64,000 nt of DNA from Lithospermum erythrorhizon (Eukaryota; Streptophyta; Magnoliopsida; Boraginales; Boraginaceae), in assembly GCA_019722365.1 (NCBI GenBank), contig JADFUC010000388.1, forward strand, positions 62,001 to 126,000, written 5' to 3'. The first letter of the stretch is position 1. Every line of letters begins with the position of its first letter. The translations under genes and the position numbers were made by a program. The notes under the pieces are model-generated. The model was given only the letters and a program-made list of their open reading frames with translations, had not been told where the DNA came from and did not search any database. Shown piece after piece: positions 1 through 10,679 of this stretch.

Positions 1-2165
1 ATTGACTGTGATCGCGAGTTGACTTTAAATGTAAGTGTTAATGCAAATAAGTTATGGACCATTATTTGATTGTTTTGGAATACAAATATGAATTATAAGT
101 GTTGGGAACAAATTAGGTTGGAATTAATCGTAGTGGATTTTGGGGTAAGAAATCTAACTTAGGATTGTGTGGGGTTTGCAGTTATAGCTTAAACTGGGAT
201 TGGGGAAAAGTTCATCGACATTATTTGGAAATGTCAGTCAATAAAGATATAGGCCGATTATCTAATTTAGTCCTGGCAAATGGTGTTTATCATCTAGATT
301 AAGTTATTGAAACATAACCGTAATCTTTACGTAGGGGTTGTACTTATAAATCGAAATGCAGTTAAAAAGTCCGGTATTTAAATTAGGATAAAGCCGGTCA
401 AATGGTTACGAAGTTGTGATTTTATTTTTGTAATGTCCTGCTCGCATCGACGGGAACAAATACAGGATCGACGATCGCTGGGCTGCCAGCTGTATCAGCC
501 AAGTAGGATTTATCACTGCTTGTTATCCTATTTATGTTTGGGTGTTGCATTGCAAATTGGTTATGACAATGTATCCGTGTTACGAATCCTCAGCTCGCGG
601 TGTATAGCTGCGAGATCAAATTGTCGATTGTATGTAATGCATTAGACGACATGCGTGGTTATCGAGGATATTTATGTTTGAGCATATTTCTATAAGCTTA
701 TGTACTTTAGTAAGAAGTTACGCCGAGTGTATTCCCTGTATTCATGTTGGAGTATATTTGTGTTATGGACGTCCGAGTGTATCTCCTGCTTTGAGTGCGT
801 GCTTTTGTACCGACCGTTGTATCATGTTGCGGATACGGATGTTACATCGAGACTATCGCGGTTTGACATTGTCCGCAGGACGGTGGACCGCTTACTCAGG
901 GACGCTGGTATGACGCTGGGTGTTCGGGCGGCGAATTGCCGAAAAGGATATGACGACGTTGGGCGTTTCCTCGCGGCGAAATTGCCGAAAAAGCGATATG
1001 TTGCCATGCTCGGGCGGGCGGCCGAAAAAGGACGAATCATATTTGATGTTATTGCGGGTTTCTTTTTTTGTGAATTGTTTATTTTTGTTGTATTAACGTG
1101 TCGGGTGAATTTTGTCGTTACTTGTTTGGTTTGATGTGAAATATGACATGCGAAGAACGTAAGTCGAAGTTTACAAGACGCTGCTTATTGACGCATTTGT
1201 ATTTTTCTCAAGTTATGATGTCCGAGTAGCTAGCATATTTGTTATATATATATATGTACAAACGTATTTATTCATCTTATTGCCACGCACTCCACGCATC
1301 CGCTTATCCCTTTATCAGATACTACATCTCTGATACGGGTAAGTTACCATCCCAGCGATCCGCTTCCACTGTTCGCCGAGCCTTACTCCCTCTTCCCCAC
1401 CTCCGCATCGGGACAGTGCCCTTTTTGAAGAGGTTGAGTTCAAGCGAGTGTCCGGTGACTTTATTTAGTAGTAGACGGCGGCTAGATCCTCATACCCTCT
1501 CTTTCATTACTGATGTAAATAGTTTTTAATTTGGATTTTGGAAATGTTGAAATTGTAAGATATTTTGTGGTACATTTTGTGACTCGTTGTTGCGTATTTT
1601 TATGTTTTGGGCTCGCTAGAAATGCCACGATGGTTAAATTTTGTATGTCAACGCTTTTCGCTGAACTATTTTATTTTCATCAAACCGCTGTGTTCTACCG
1701 GTTTTTAAACATGTGTTTTTCGTGGTCAACCATCGATCAAGCGACTGTGATATTGTTGATTTATTTACTCCAACTCGGTGGGCGTACGACTCGAGTATGG
1801 TCGCTATATTGTTAATATGAAGAGTCAATTATTTTTTCATTGTTTTGTTAATTCTTTGTATTTTCAATTCTAATTTTTGTATTTTATTCAATGTATCAGA
1901 TCAGATGTTAATACTGATTTGCTATCCTCGTTAACTGTGAGAACCGAAGTTGGTTTGGCTTTTTTCCAAAGATATTTTTTGGTGGCTATTTGTCATATTA
2001 ACATTGTGTAATCAGACGGCTGACAGCTGGATGGTGTCTTATATGTTTGTGGGTTATATTAGGTGACTTTTAATTTAAGTAAATTAGATAAATAAGTTGG
2101 TTATCGTTTTAATCTGGCCATGCAGACTTTGGCTATTATCCAATTTTTTCAAGATGTATGCTTGA
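1..2165. other. Unassigned AT-rich DNA
   Basis: No gene is supported here. The short open frames have no recognisable domain and no coding character. The composition varies, with a GC-richer patch around 820-1040 and a CT-rich stretch near 1340-1500. It could be the decayed remains of an LTR retrotransposon, but I see no LTR pair, primer-binding site or reverse-transcriptase motif that would prove it. Confidence 0.5.
912..1045 (+). repeat. Short GC-rich degenerate tandem repeat
   Basis: Three imperfect units of about 40-50 bp follow each other, each containing the core GGCGGCGAA(A)TTGCCGAAAAAG or a close relative (near 925, 970 and 1012). The repeats stand out from the AT-rich surroundings. 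They have no obvious coding meaning. Confidence 0.55.
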
Positions 2166-2169
2166 TCAA

Positions 2170-2541
2170 TTTATTGAATTTTATATATTTTTTTTTTATA
2201 AATTTTAAATATTTATTTAATGATATTTAGAATTTATTAATATTATAATATTTATTTAATCAAATTATTATATTTATACTATTTATAATCTAATTAATAA
2301 TATTTGTTATTTAATTATCTATTGTAGTATTATTTGTTTAATATATGATTCATATATATAAATGAACTAAGGTAGGACAAAGTTGTCAATACAACTTAAT
2401 TTAAGTCTTTTTTTAAAATTGTCATCAAACACCTAAATATTTTCTGCATCTCGTATTCACCATAATTCATATTCGGTTTTAGTCATTCAATTTTTAGATT
2501 TTAGTTTTCAGTTTTCAGACTTAACAAACACCCCCTTAATG
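2170..2541. mobile_element. Non-autonomous DNA-transposon-like repeat, copy 1 (truncated)
   Basis: The AT-rich body and right end are the same sequence family as the right part of the repeat at 60905-62230. Shared blocks include the 'gtaGTATTATTTgTTTAAT' stretch, the 'AAAGTTGTCAATACAA' block and the 'GTTTTCAGTTTTCAGACTT' block. The right end reads TTAACAAACACCCCCTTA. Its reverse complement (TAAGGGGGTGTTTGTTAA) resembles the left end of the other copy (GGATGTGTTTGTTAAAC), as expected of terminal inverted repeats. The left end of this copy is not visible. The superfamily is not assigned. Confidence 0.6.
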
Positions 2542-2782
2542 CAACGAGTGGTGAAATTAGGATTGTTATAATGAAAATCCTCCTTCTAAATTTTCTTTTA
2601 AGAAAAATTGACAAATGAAAAAAATCAATACAAAAATAATTATTAATTTTCTCATATTGTTAATGTAAGTATGTAACCACTGCTTTATTACAAAAAATAA
2701 TTTTTTCAAACTATTTGAATCGAGCTTTTGACATAATCCATACTCGATAAAACACATAGGTCTATATATGATGCACATGAAC

Positions 2783-2888
2783 ATTTTTTTTTCTTTTTCA
2801 GAGGAAGAATATTTTATAAGCACTCCTCCGGATCGAACTCACGATCTCTCATATGAGCTGGCGATAGCCATTAGGCTAAGCTCAGTTA
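2783..2888 (-). mobile_element. tRNA-derived SINE (short)
   Basis: Read on the minus strand, the head contains a Pol III A-box-like TTAGCCTAATGG followed at normal spacing by a B-box-like GAGTTCGATCC, and the element ends in an A-rich tail (T-rich at 2784-2800 on the plus strand). Imperfect direct repeats of about 14 bp flank it: GATGCACATGAACA at about 2769-2782 and GATACACATGAATA at about 2889-2902. These look like an aged target-site duplication. The element is only about 106 bp, so it is probably truncated or a minimal SINE. Confidence 0.75.
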
Positions 2889-3164
2889 GATACACATGAA
2901 TATCTTAATTGTATTACAAATTGACAATTATGTCTAGGTAAGAATACATAATGGTGAAAGACTAAATCATATTATGTCTTTAAGAAAGCACGCCCTCCAT
3001 TTTATCTGATAAATTTTGTCGTTCTTTATCTTTTCTATAATATTGAATTTTGTTATTTTTTGTCTTATTTGCTTAAGAACAAAAAAATCAGAAAGATCAG
3101 TTCGCTCCGCCTTCTGTGCTCCATAACCAAAGCCACTATGCAAAAACCATCCCAAAGTAAATAA

Positions 3165-3570
3165 AATCTCTAGATTTAACAAAATATAACAAAAAAAAAA
3201 ATACATATAGTTTAAGCTACCTAGGATTTAATAATATATATATATACAAATTAGTATTAGATGATAATCAAACATAAAACAAACAAATAATATAAATATC
3301 AAGATTGGATACTCACTTTTTATATTGTTGGTAGAAATACCTAGATTTGAACAAAATACAACAAAAACAAATTAGTATTAGATGATAATCGAACATAAAA
3401 CAAACAAGTAAAATGAAAATGAACTACAAAATGAAAATGATACCCACTTTTTATATTGTTGGTAAGAATATCTAGATTTGACAAAAATATAAGAATGAAT
3501 CTAATTAGTACCATATAATAATGAAACATAAAACTAAACTAGTAATGAAATTGAAATACAAAATAAAAAT
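3165..3570. repeat. AT-rich tandem repeat, about 3 units
   Basis: The phrase CTAGATTT(g)AACAAAATA recurs near 3171, 3342 and 3472, and the block TTAGTATTAGATGATAATC plus CATAAAACAAAC recurs with it. Units are about 130-170 bp and diverged. No gene is present. Confidence 0.65.
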
Positions 3571-3679
3571 ACAAATACCTTTGAAGAACTGCTTTAGAAA
3601 AGAAAAAAAGGAAGTAGTGAAATAGTTCTCTATATATAGAAAAAGGAGGGAAGAATTCTTAAATTCCAAATTTTCAAAT

Positions 3680-3868
3680 CTCGTTGTTCTTTGTCTTATT
3701 TGATGTTTAAAAATTTCATTTTTCCGCAAAAAATTTCATAAGTTCCCACCCAAAAATTTTAAAATAATTTCAAACTCGTCGTTCTTTGTCTTATGTGATA
3801 TTTAAAAATTTCATCTTCCGCCAAAAATTTCATAAGCTCCCATCCAAAAATTCAAATGATTTGAAACT
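3680..3868. repeat. Tandem duplication, two ~95-bp units
   Basis: Units at about 3680-3774 and 3775-3868 both begin CTCGT(t/c)GTTCTTTGTCTTA and both contain AAAAATTTCATAAG(t/c)TCCCA. The CGTCGTTCTTTGTC motif recurs further on in the neighbouring ~430-bp repeats, so this is part of the same repeat neighbourhood. Confidence 0.75.
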
Positions 3869-3904
3869 CTGCTTTTGTCATAATATAAGGACGAAAACGC
3901 ATGT

Positions 3905-4360
3905 GAGATGTGCATTTTGTCTTGTTTCTTATTATAATATTTTCTTACTTCTTCGCAATGATTATGTTAAACAATTTGACGTGATTGTTGAGTCACTTAT
4001 ACAAAAAAATGATCAAACTACCATTACAAATTCATTATCAATTATTTTTAAATATGTGATATACATTTACGTCAAACGCAAGACATAGTTGATTAGAACT
4101 TATTACTGAGACATCAGATCATATAATGATGTAATAGATGAATCGTACAAATTCAAAAGAACTAACATCATATGAAAGATTATGTGAATAGTTTCTTAAT
4201 GTATTCAAATTGATTACTAATTGCTCAAACAACAAGGTAAAATAGAGAAGTCTTTGTCAAACATATAAGACGAAAAATGACTAAATTTAAGCATTTCGTC
4301 GTTCTTTGTCCTAAATATACGACGAAAAAGGACAAAGATGGGCATTTTATCTTTTTCCGT
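3905..4360. repeat. Tandem array unit R1 (~430 bp)
   Basis: This segment is closely similar to 13790-14235 (R2) and to the MITE-split unit 14236-14730 (R3). Shared landmarks in the same order are TTGTTTCTTATTATA, GTTAAACAATTTGA, CATTACAAATTCATTATCA, a block near TATGTGAATAGTTT, and the terminal CGTCGTTCTTTGTCCTAAAT. R1 lies directly left of the first LTR of the Copia element and R2 directly right of the second, so the retroelement split an older R tandem array. Confidence 0.8.
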
Positions 4361-5338
4361 TGAAATCACGAATATCGATTCCCTTTTACTATCCCCTCAA
4401 GCTGCGATAATTGTGTATCAATTCATTTATTTAGATTGGTTAAACGTGATTACAAGAACTTAAAGCGCTCACCTTTAGTAATTGTATATTATCAGTCAGT
4501 CTCCTGCCATGATAATTTGTTGCCAGAGAGATTGCTAGGATCTTACTATTAATCGTTATAATAATAGCAATTGGTCACCATTATTATTATACAACTTACT
4601 ATTATCCGAGCCTAGAAGTCACAATACAAAGGATATTTGAATTATATTTCATGTATGAAATTAAACAAGACTTGTAAATTGAAAGAGATGTATTTCACAT
4701 ATATATATATATATATATTTGTCAAATATATATCGATGAACATCAATTGGTTAAACTGAAGTTTAATTAATTAAGCAATTGAAATTGATGAATAACTTGA
4801 TAAGTTATTGGATAGCCGATCAAGTTAGTATTTTAATTGTCTTGTTAAGTTAATTAAAATAGAACAATCAATTAGTGACTCATTATTTAATTAGAAGCAT
4901 AAAATGATCTAATTTAAATAACGGTTAAGCTAATTTTAATCGAGTCGCTTATCGGGAGAAATTACCACCGTATATATAAAAGAAAAAGACAAGTGGTTTT
5001 TCATGGATGAAATCGAACTTTGCCTCATCACAGTTTCAGCCACCCCTTCCCTATCATTTTAAAGAGATTTTTCTATTCCATTTGTTCATCAAAACTTCTA
5101 GCAAGTTCAAGTCTCAATTCAACCTCATGTACGCGAATCTGTAAAACACCTATTTGGTATTAGTCAAGCAATCGAAAGCGTTAAAGGATTCACAGTAAGC
5201 ATTCCTTGAAAGCTGCTTTTTGAAAGGGTACTCGTATTCATATATAGTAATTATGTGGTTTTAGATTAATTTATGTCATTTCCGAGGATCCGACATGACT
5301 GGTGTTTAATCACAAGTGCACTATACTAGATTCTAACA
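4361..5338 (+). repeat. 5' LTR of Copia-type element
   Basis: It aligns along its length with 12809-13789. Shared landmarks are GCGATAATTGTGTATCAATTC, TTAATCGTTATAATAATAG, a run near GATATTTGAATTATATTTC, a (TA)n microsatellite near 4700, ACATCAATTGGTTAAACT, GACAAGTGGTTTTTCATGGA and the end CTAGATTCTAACA. It starts at about 4361 (TGAAATCACG); the exact left edge is uncertain by several bases. Confidence 0.75.
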
Positions 5339-5354
5339 GTGGCTTCAGAGCCTA
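5339..5354 (+). other. Primer-binding site of Copia-type element
   Basis: GTGGCTTCAGAGCC directly follows the 5' LTR terminus. It matches the plant Copia initiator-tRNA-Met site TGGTATCAGAGCC with two or three changes. Confidence 0.65.
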
Positions 5355-5664
5355 CTCAAAGTTGATATATTTTATCTAATTCTAATTGCCTTTGTTCGTA
5401 GTTGTTAATTAATTCGATAATTCATGATTTGTATATTCAATTAATGAATATATGATATGAAAAATTAACCCATATTTTATATATATCACATGGCTGTATC
5501 ATCAAATTCTTGAATTAGTTTTGATGATTTGATATTTGTTTAATTGTTTCATGAATTAAAAGGGATTAAAAATTTGATTAATTTTATGCTGATTTAAGAT
5601 CAATCATTTTGATTTTACAGAGTTTTAGAAATTTCGTAAAAATTCGAAATTAAATTTGTATGTA
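5355..5664. other. Copia leader, first part
   Basis: AT-rich non-coding internal sequence between the primer-binding site and the nested hAT element. I see no genes. Confidence 0.5.
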
Positions 5665-5819
5665 CACTGTGAGTTTAACCCGATAGTTCGGTTCGTTCGC
5701 ATTATTCGCTCGAATAGTTCGCTCACAGTTTTGCCGCACTCGCAAACGTGAAACGCAAACGTTAAAAATGCCTAAGCCTCGACGGGACCGACCGAACGGT
5801 GCTAAATAGTTCGTCCGTC

Positions 5820-6075
5820 CATTTATCCCCCCGGCCCCCTCCGCCCATTTATTCCCCCCTCCCCCCTCTCTCGGCCTCGCCCATATTCCCTCAGCCCTCA
5901 CCCCGGCCCCTTTAAATTGTGCCTCAGCCTCATGATACCCTAATCCCTACCCCCCACCCCCCACTTCACTTCTCGCCCTAGATCCCTCTCTCTCTCTCTC
6001 TTCCGCCGCTTCTCTCTCTAAACCCTCTCGAAGTCAAGCTTTCCATTCCGTTTCCGAATTCTATCAAGGGAGATG
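5820..6075 (+). other. C/CT-rich leader of the hAT element
   Basis: The stretch has C-rich runs (5825-5870, 5950-5965), then a CTCTCTCT microsatellite near 5988-6000 and TTCTCTCTCTAAACCCTCTC. This resembles a plant promoter or 5'-UTR pyrimidine tract and may be the transposase promoter region or captured host leader DNA. No open frame is supported. Confidence 0.4.
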
Positions 6076-6229
6076 GCCCCTCCTTTTGTCTTCTGACATG
6101 TCTCGATTCAAAACCCCCTCTTCGATTCAGTTTCCGGGATTCCTATTGATTGTATAAATTTCTGCATGTTTTGATTTCGAGTCTTGAGTTTTATTTTTTG
6201 GGGTCGTATGCATGCTTTTAACTTGTAAA

Positions 6230-6480
6230 ATATATGTTTTGACTTTGAAGTTTCAAGTTTGAAGCTCGGATCTCGAAGTTTCAAAGGTCGACTTTTGAGT
6301 TTTAACTTTGAGTTTTGACTTTGAGTTTTGAGTTTTGAGTTTGAGTTTGATTTTGACTTTGAGTTTTGAGTTTTGTGTTTCGCATCTGAAGTTTTGACTT
6401 TTCGATTGGTGGATTCGAAGTTTCGGATCTCGAGTTTTGACTGATTTTGGTTTTCAGCTTTGAATTTCATCTTGAGTTTT
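6230..6480. repeat. TTTGAGTTTTGA simple-type repeat
   Basis: Dense degenerate repetition of TTTTGAGTTTTGAC/TTTGAAGTTT words. The long minus-strand open frame across it is a by-product of this repetition and is not a gene. Confidence 0.75.
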
Positions 6481-6489
6481 TGACTTTTC

Positions 6490-7090
6490 TATTTTGAAAT
6501 AAACTAGGTTTTGTGTTTAATTCAATAAGGGTTTATGGTTTAATAAAATTGTGGTCAAAATACTTGTGTTTCCTCGTTAAGTTAATTAGTGGTTCAATTA
6601 ATTTAGGATTTAATTAAATCAGCTTAAAATTAATTAGGTTTCATGGTTTAATTTAATTAGGTTTTATTCATTAGTGGTTTAATTAAATTGGGATTAGAAT
6701 AATTGTGGTTTCCAAGAATTCACTAGTGGTTTAATTCAATTGTGGTTTAATTAAATTGGGGGTTTGGAAATAATTAGATTTCTAGTTTATCACGATTAGG
6801 GTTTGATTAACTGGGGGTTTGGAAATAAATAGGCTTTGCTTAATTCACCAGGTTTAACTCCACTGGTTTAATTAAATCGGGGCTCGGAAATAATTAGTAG
6901 CTTCCTACACGACAGTATTTCATTAAATTTGGGGTTTGGAACAATTAGGGTTTTCTTGTTTAATTCAATTAGGGGTTTAACTCACTAGGGTTTAATTAAA
7001 CTGGGGTTTGGAAATAATTAGGCTTCGTAGTTTAATTCAATTAGGTTTGGACATTAAATTAGTGATTTGAACATAATCTCGGGTTTTCCG
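6490..7090. repeat. Degenerate tandem array of ~65-70-bp units
   Basis: Roughly seven or eight diverged units share TTTAATTAAATTGGGGTTTGG followed by AAATAATTAGG. They lie upstream of the hAT transposase remnant and may be part of its long leader. Individual units contain GGGTTT words but do not form a telomere-type array. Confidence 0.65.
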
Positions 7091-7289
7091 TGAATTTGTG
7101 ACCGAATTATACTTTTACATTATACTTACATTACTCATCATTCAATCGACGACATATTCTTATTGCCGATCTCTATTAATCGGCCCTCAACGATGATATC
7201 AACTGCAGGCAACAGCCTGACTGAAAAAGAAGCGAGGGGGAATCTCCCTGGCTCAAATGAGGCGGTCGAGTTGGAATCACCGTGGTTCC

Positions 7290-9150
7290 GGTAGAGGGGA
7301 TTAAGCCGCACGATCCTAGAAAAGTGTCAAGGTCAGATCATTTTAAAGAAGCCGATTCGCCAATCGAAAAAATGAATAAATGTATACACCGCAAGAAACT
7401 TCTATCTGCATAAAAAGAGTAATAACGTCGCACTTCGGGTCGACACTGGCAGAATCATGTAAACACCGCGGCGGTTGTTTCCTAAGAAAGTTAATGAAGA
7501 TAATAGTAAAATTTACTATTCAAACTCGCCAGATGCGTAATTTTTCTACGGTGATAGTTCAGTGAATACATTCATGTTTAGTTTTGAGAAAGTGAAAAGA
7601 TTAGCTGCCCATATGATTCTGGCTCATGAGTACCCATTTAGTATTGTTGAACATAAAGTGTTTAGTTTCTTAGGGCATACAATTCCTTGGCTTACAAAAA
7701 AGATCGTAAGAGATATGTAGTGAAGAAAAGAGTGTTTTCATTGCTTATGAATCGAGAAGAAATCGTAGACTTTATAAACATTTTGAGTAAGGTTAATAGA
7801 GTAAGTTTGACAAACGTATTGTTGGTGGTCCGTGTTCAAAGAATTGGTTATATAATAAGCTACTTGTCATTATGTGGATAGAACCGTCTTTACAAAAGTT
7901 CTTTCACAATGTACCTCCACCTCACAACGGGCCGACGCGTTGGTTCACAGAGTCCGTACGTGTTTGGGATTGGATAAGATTGCTTCGCGGATCGTTGATA
8001 ATGCTTCCGCAGAATGATTCTTTATCAAGACTCCAAGAAGCGATCACAATCTCCATTCAAATCTTGTTTTTGTATGGTAAGTTATTCCATGTTAGATGTC
8101 ATACTATATAATAAACTTGTCAGCAGTGGATGGCTCAAGGAAATTGATTCTGCTACATATTAGTTAGAGCAGGGGAGGAAATATTTGTTTGGTCTCGAAA
8201 ATACTAAGCTCCTTTTAATGAACATAGAATCAATTTGAAATGTTTTCTAATAAGTCGTTACAACAACACTAAAGCGGAATAGTACATATATAAAGATAAG
8301 TTGAACACGCCTATACTTCTAGGCAAAGTGGTTTTACTAAATATGCCGAGGATGATGATGGTTTTGCACCCCGGCCCATCCGACTTACAAAGGGGAAGAA
8401 GTTGCTGAAGTTTGTGAGTTTCTGGAAATATTTTTGACGTGACAAATCTTATTAGCGGTTCAAATTACCCCAATCACACTGCTTTTTGGGAGAAGTTATC
8501 AAGAATCAAAGAATTATAAATCTTCAAATTGATAGTTAGTAAGAAGCACATGCAAAAACATGGTCGTGAGAATGTCCCTTAAATATGAAAAATAATGATT
8601 TGAGCGTGATCTCGTTGGCTATCTTTCGGGGACAATTCTTGATCCTAGATATAAAATGGGAATGATTAAGTTTGCTTATAAGATAATGTATCCATATGAT
8701 TTTGAAGAGAAGATGGGAAAGGTGAAGCAATGTTTCTCTGACTTGTTTGAGCAGTATACTGTAATATATGGGGATAGAAAAGGGAAAGGGCTTGAAGGCT
8801 ACAGTCCCTATTTGAAGCAGCCACCCTCTTCCACTGTTTCCAAGCAAAGATTTCATGAATTTATGCAAACAGATGAGAATGAGGGTAGAGAAAAAAATGA
8901 TCTAGAGTTGTATTTTGAGGAAGTCAGATATCCTCTTGTTGACAATTTTGATGCCTTAACTTGGTGGAAAGGAAATGAGGGAAAATACAAAGTGTTATCA
9001 AAATGGCAACGGATATTCTGTCCATTCCTATCACAACAAATAAGCTTCAGTCCACCTTCAAGCAAGGTCATGAAGGGTATTGATAAAAAAAAGGGCTTCA
9101 AACGAGGAGACACTATTGAAACACTTTGTGTGGTGGTGTGATTGATTAAG
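7290..9150 (+). pseudogene. hAT-family transposase pseudogene (BED / RICESLEEPER type)
   Basis: Fragments in order match an Ac/RICESLEEPER-like transposase but lie in different frames with stops. The first is a KVSRSDHFKEA-like BED-finger start near 7318. Next, near 7580-7720, come KRLAAHMILAHEYPFSIVEH (the conserved 'HEYPxSxVEH' block) and a short following stretch. Then come VSLT near 7810, QKFFHNVPPPHNG near 7895 and a shifted KIASRIVDNASA near 7972. The last is the dimerisation region at 8656-9010, with LYFEEVRYPLVDNFDALTWW followed by KYKVLSK. It is missing intact DDE-type core segments and has several frame changes, so it cannot make an active transposase. Normal members are roughly 650-750 residues. 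Confidence 0.85.
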
Positions 9151-9174
9151 GAGGCTTTACGAATCGTGTTGATA

Positions 9175-9450
9175 AAGCAGGCAGATGATTTTACTTATAT
9201 TCTCGTTTTTTCTTTTCTGCTTTTTTTTATGTATGCCGATTTTGGTTTTTTTCTCTCATTTTTTTCCTTCTATCCTTCTATTCCTGCTTTTGTATTATGT
9301 TTTTTCTATTCCGATTTTATTCTCATTCTATTCTCGCTTTTTATTCTCTTAATGCTCGTTTTTTTTTCCTCTTCTATTATATTTTTTTCATTCTCGTTTT
9401 TCTTATATTATATTCTATCACAATTCTACTGCTTTTTTCTTCTAACTTAT
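9175..9450. repeat. Pyrimidine-rich tract (TTCTCGTTTTT / ATTCTA words)
   Basis: A nearly pure T/C run with recurrent TTCTCG and TTCTATTC words. Low-complexity translation explains the long hydrophobic open frame read through it. It is not a gene. Confidence 0.7.
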
Positions 9451-9559
9451 ATTCCACTTGCGGAACTGCTGTTGTGGGAAATGATGATCCCGCTGAAGTT
9501 TTGGAGAAAAGAATATGAAATGAGGGACAAAAATATCACTGATGGTAATATGATTCTGT

Positions 9560-10175
9560 TGCCCCCTGTTTGTTGCCTATCAAGATGTCAGCTTTCTATC
9601 AAACTGGCCAAGCATTCGCTTTCTTGCCTATCACTTATGTTGCCTATCACTTATGTTGCCTGTTGCCCGTTGCCTCTCAAACTGGCCGCTAATCAAACCT
9701 GCCTATACTTCGCCGCCATCAATCAGTGGCTTCGCACTGCAACCGCGTCTGCTCACCATGAAGGCTGCTTATCATTTTGCATGTTGCCTCTCATTCTGTT
9801 GCCTATCAAACTGTTGGAATTGTGACCCTGTCATTTTGTTTCAGTTCAATTTGTTGCCAGATTAATGAAGTATTATGTGTGACTTGAGTTGACTATTCAT
9901 GTTATATTCTTCAAAGATGATGATTAAAACTATCTGATTTCCTTATGTACGAGTATAACATGCTTTTCTGTCATTCAGTCACCTTACTTCTATACATCTG
10001 TGTAACTTTTGGATTGTGCATCTTGACTAATAACTATAAGTTCTGTTGCCTATACTGTAATATATGGAAAAATGATGAAACGCAATTCTGATTTCCTATA
10101 AACTGGTTGCCTATAATGAGTTTGCCTATCATGTGGTTGCCTACAAACTATTGCCTATAATTTGTGGTTGCCTAT
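9560..10175. repeat. Interspersed TTGCCTATCA short motif, about a dozen copies
   Basis: The decamer TTGCCTATCA and close variants (TTGCCTATAA, TTGCCTCTCA, TTGCCTACAA) recur at irregular spacing, for example near 9572, 9632, 9650, 9785, 9800, 10043, 10107, 10122, 10137, 10150 and 10168. They are in the 3' part of the hAT element. Irregularly spaced short motifs are typical of sub-terminal transposase-binding sites in hAT elements; that role is my inference. Confidence 0.6.
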
Positions 10176-10199
10176 AAATCAAGTACTCTGCTCAATGTT

Positions 10200-10344
10200 T
10201 ATTCATTTTGCCCTAGATGTTGCCTCTTCACAAAACTTGCAACCAAACAATGAGGCCAATCCTGCAGCTGCAGTTCCACCATCAACGCAAAAACGACAGA
10301 GGCCACCCAACTCTAAGAACAAGAAAATTGCGCGTCGAACTTGA
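10200..10344 (+). other. Short basic open segment, origin unknown
   Basis: The frame ending at 10344 reads a Gln/Asn/Pro-rich stretch followed by a basic tail (KRQRPPNSKNKKIARR), a nuclear-localisation-like composition. It may be a displaced piece of transposase N-terminus or captured host exon. It has no start context or domain, so I do not call a gene. Confidence 0.25.
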
Positions 10345-10679
10345 AGAATTATTTATTGTGTAATAGTGCATTTGTGTTGGCCTGTAATATTAAACCAATC
10401 AAACCGCATTGTGGACTCAGAATGTAGGGAATAGGATTATCAATTATGTATTTTTAATTTTCTTAACAATATGTCGACCGGACGAATCAAGCAGCACGCT
10501 TTGGTAAAACCCGACCGAATCGGATCGAACTATAATTCAAAAAAATTTCCTTAACTCAAACTCGAACTTCAAAATTTAATGTTTGCAAAAATCGAACCGA
10601 CCGAACGACGCTCAGACGTGTGCGGACCGAACTCTCGAACGCATTTCCGCGCCGTATAGTTCGTCCGCTTACAAACATG

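Larger units (their letters stand above)
5665..10679 (+). mobile_element. Nested, decayed hAT (Ac/RICESLEEPER-like) element
   Basis: The stretch has hAT-like sub-terminal sequence at both ends, rich in TTCGGTTCG / CGAACCGACCGAAC / GTTCGTCCG motifs (5680-5720 and 10590-10670). Possible terminal repeats are CACTGTGAGTTTAACC on the left and, reverse-complemented, CATGTTTGTAAGCGGACG on the right. A broken transposase lies between them on the plus strand (about 7290-9150). I could not find a convincing 8-bp target duplication, so the borders are approximate. The transposase remnant itself is clear. Confidence 0.65.

Noticed and set aside
6108..6470. 120-codon minus-strand open frame rich in Lys, Ser and Asn
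   Set aside because: It is the translation of TTTTGAGTTTTGA-type low-complexity repetition; no domain, no start context.
6490..7090. Recurrent AGGGTTT-like words resembling plant telomere repeats
   Set aside because: The words are spaced about 65-70 bases apart within a degenerate tandem unit; there is no contiguous TTTAGGG array.
9142..9825. 227-codon plus-strand open frame, strongly hydrophobic, looks like a membrane protein
   Set aside because: The Phe/Leu/Ser runs come from a pyrimidine-rich tract and then from repeated TTGCCTATCA text inside a decayed hAT element.
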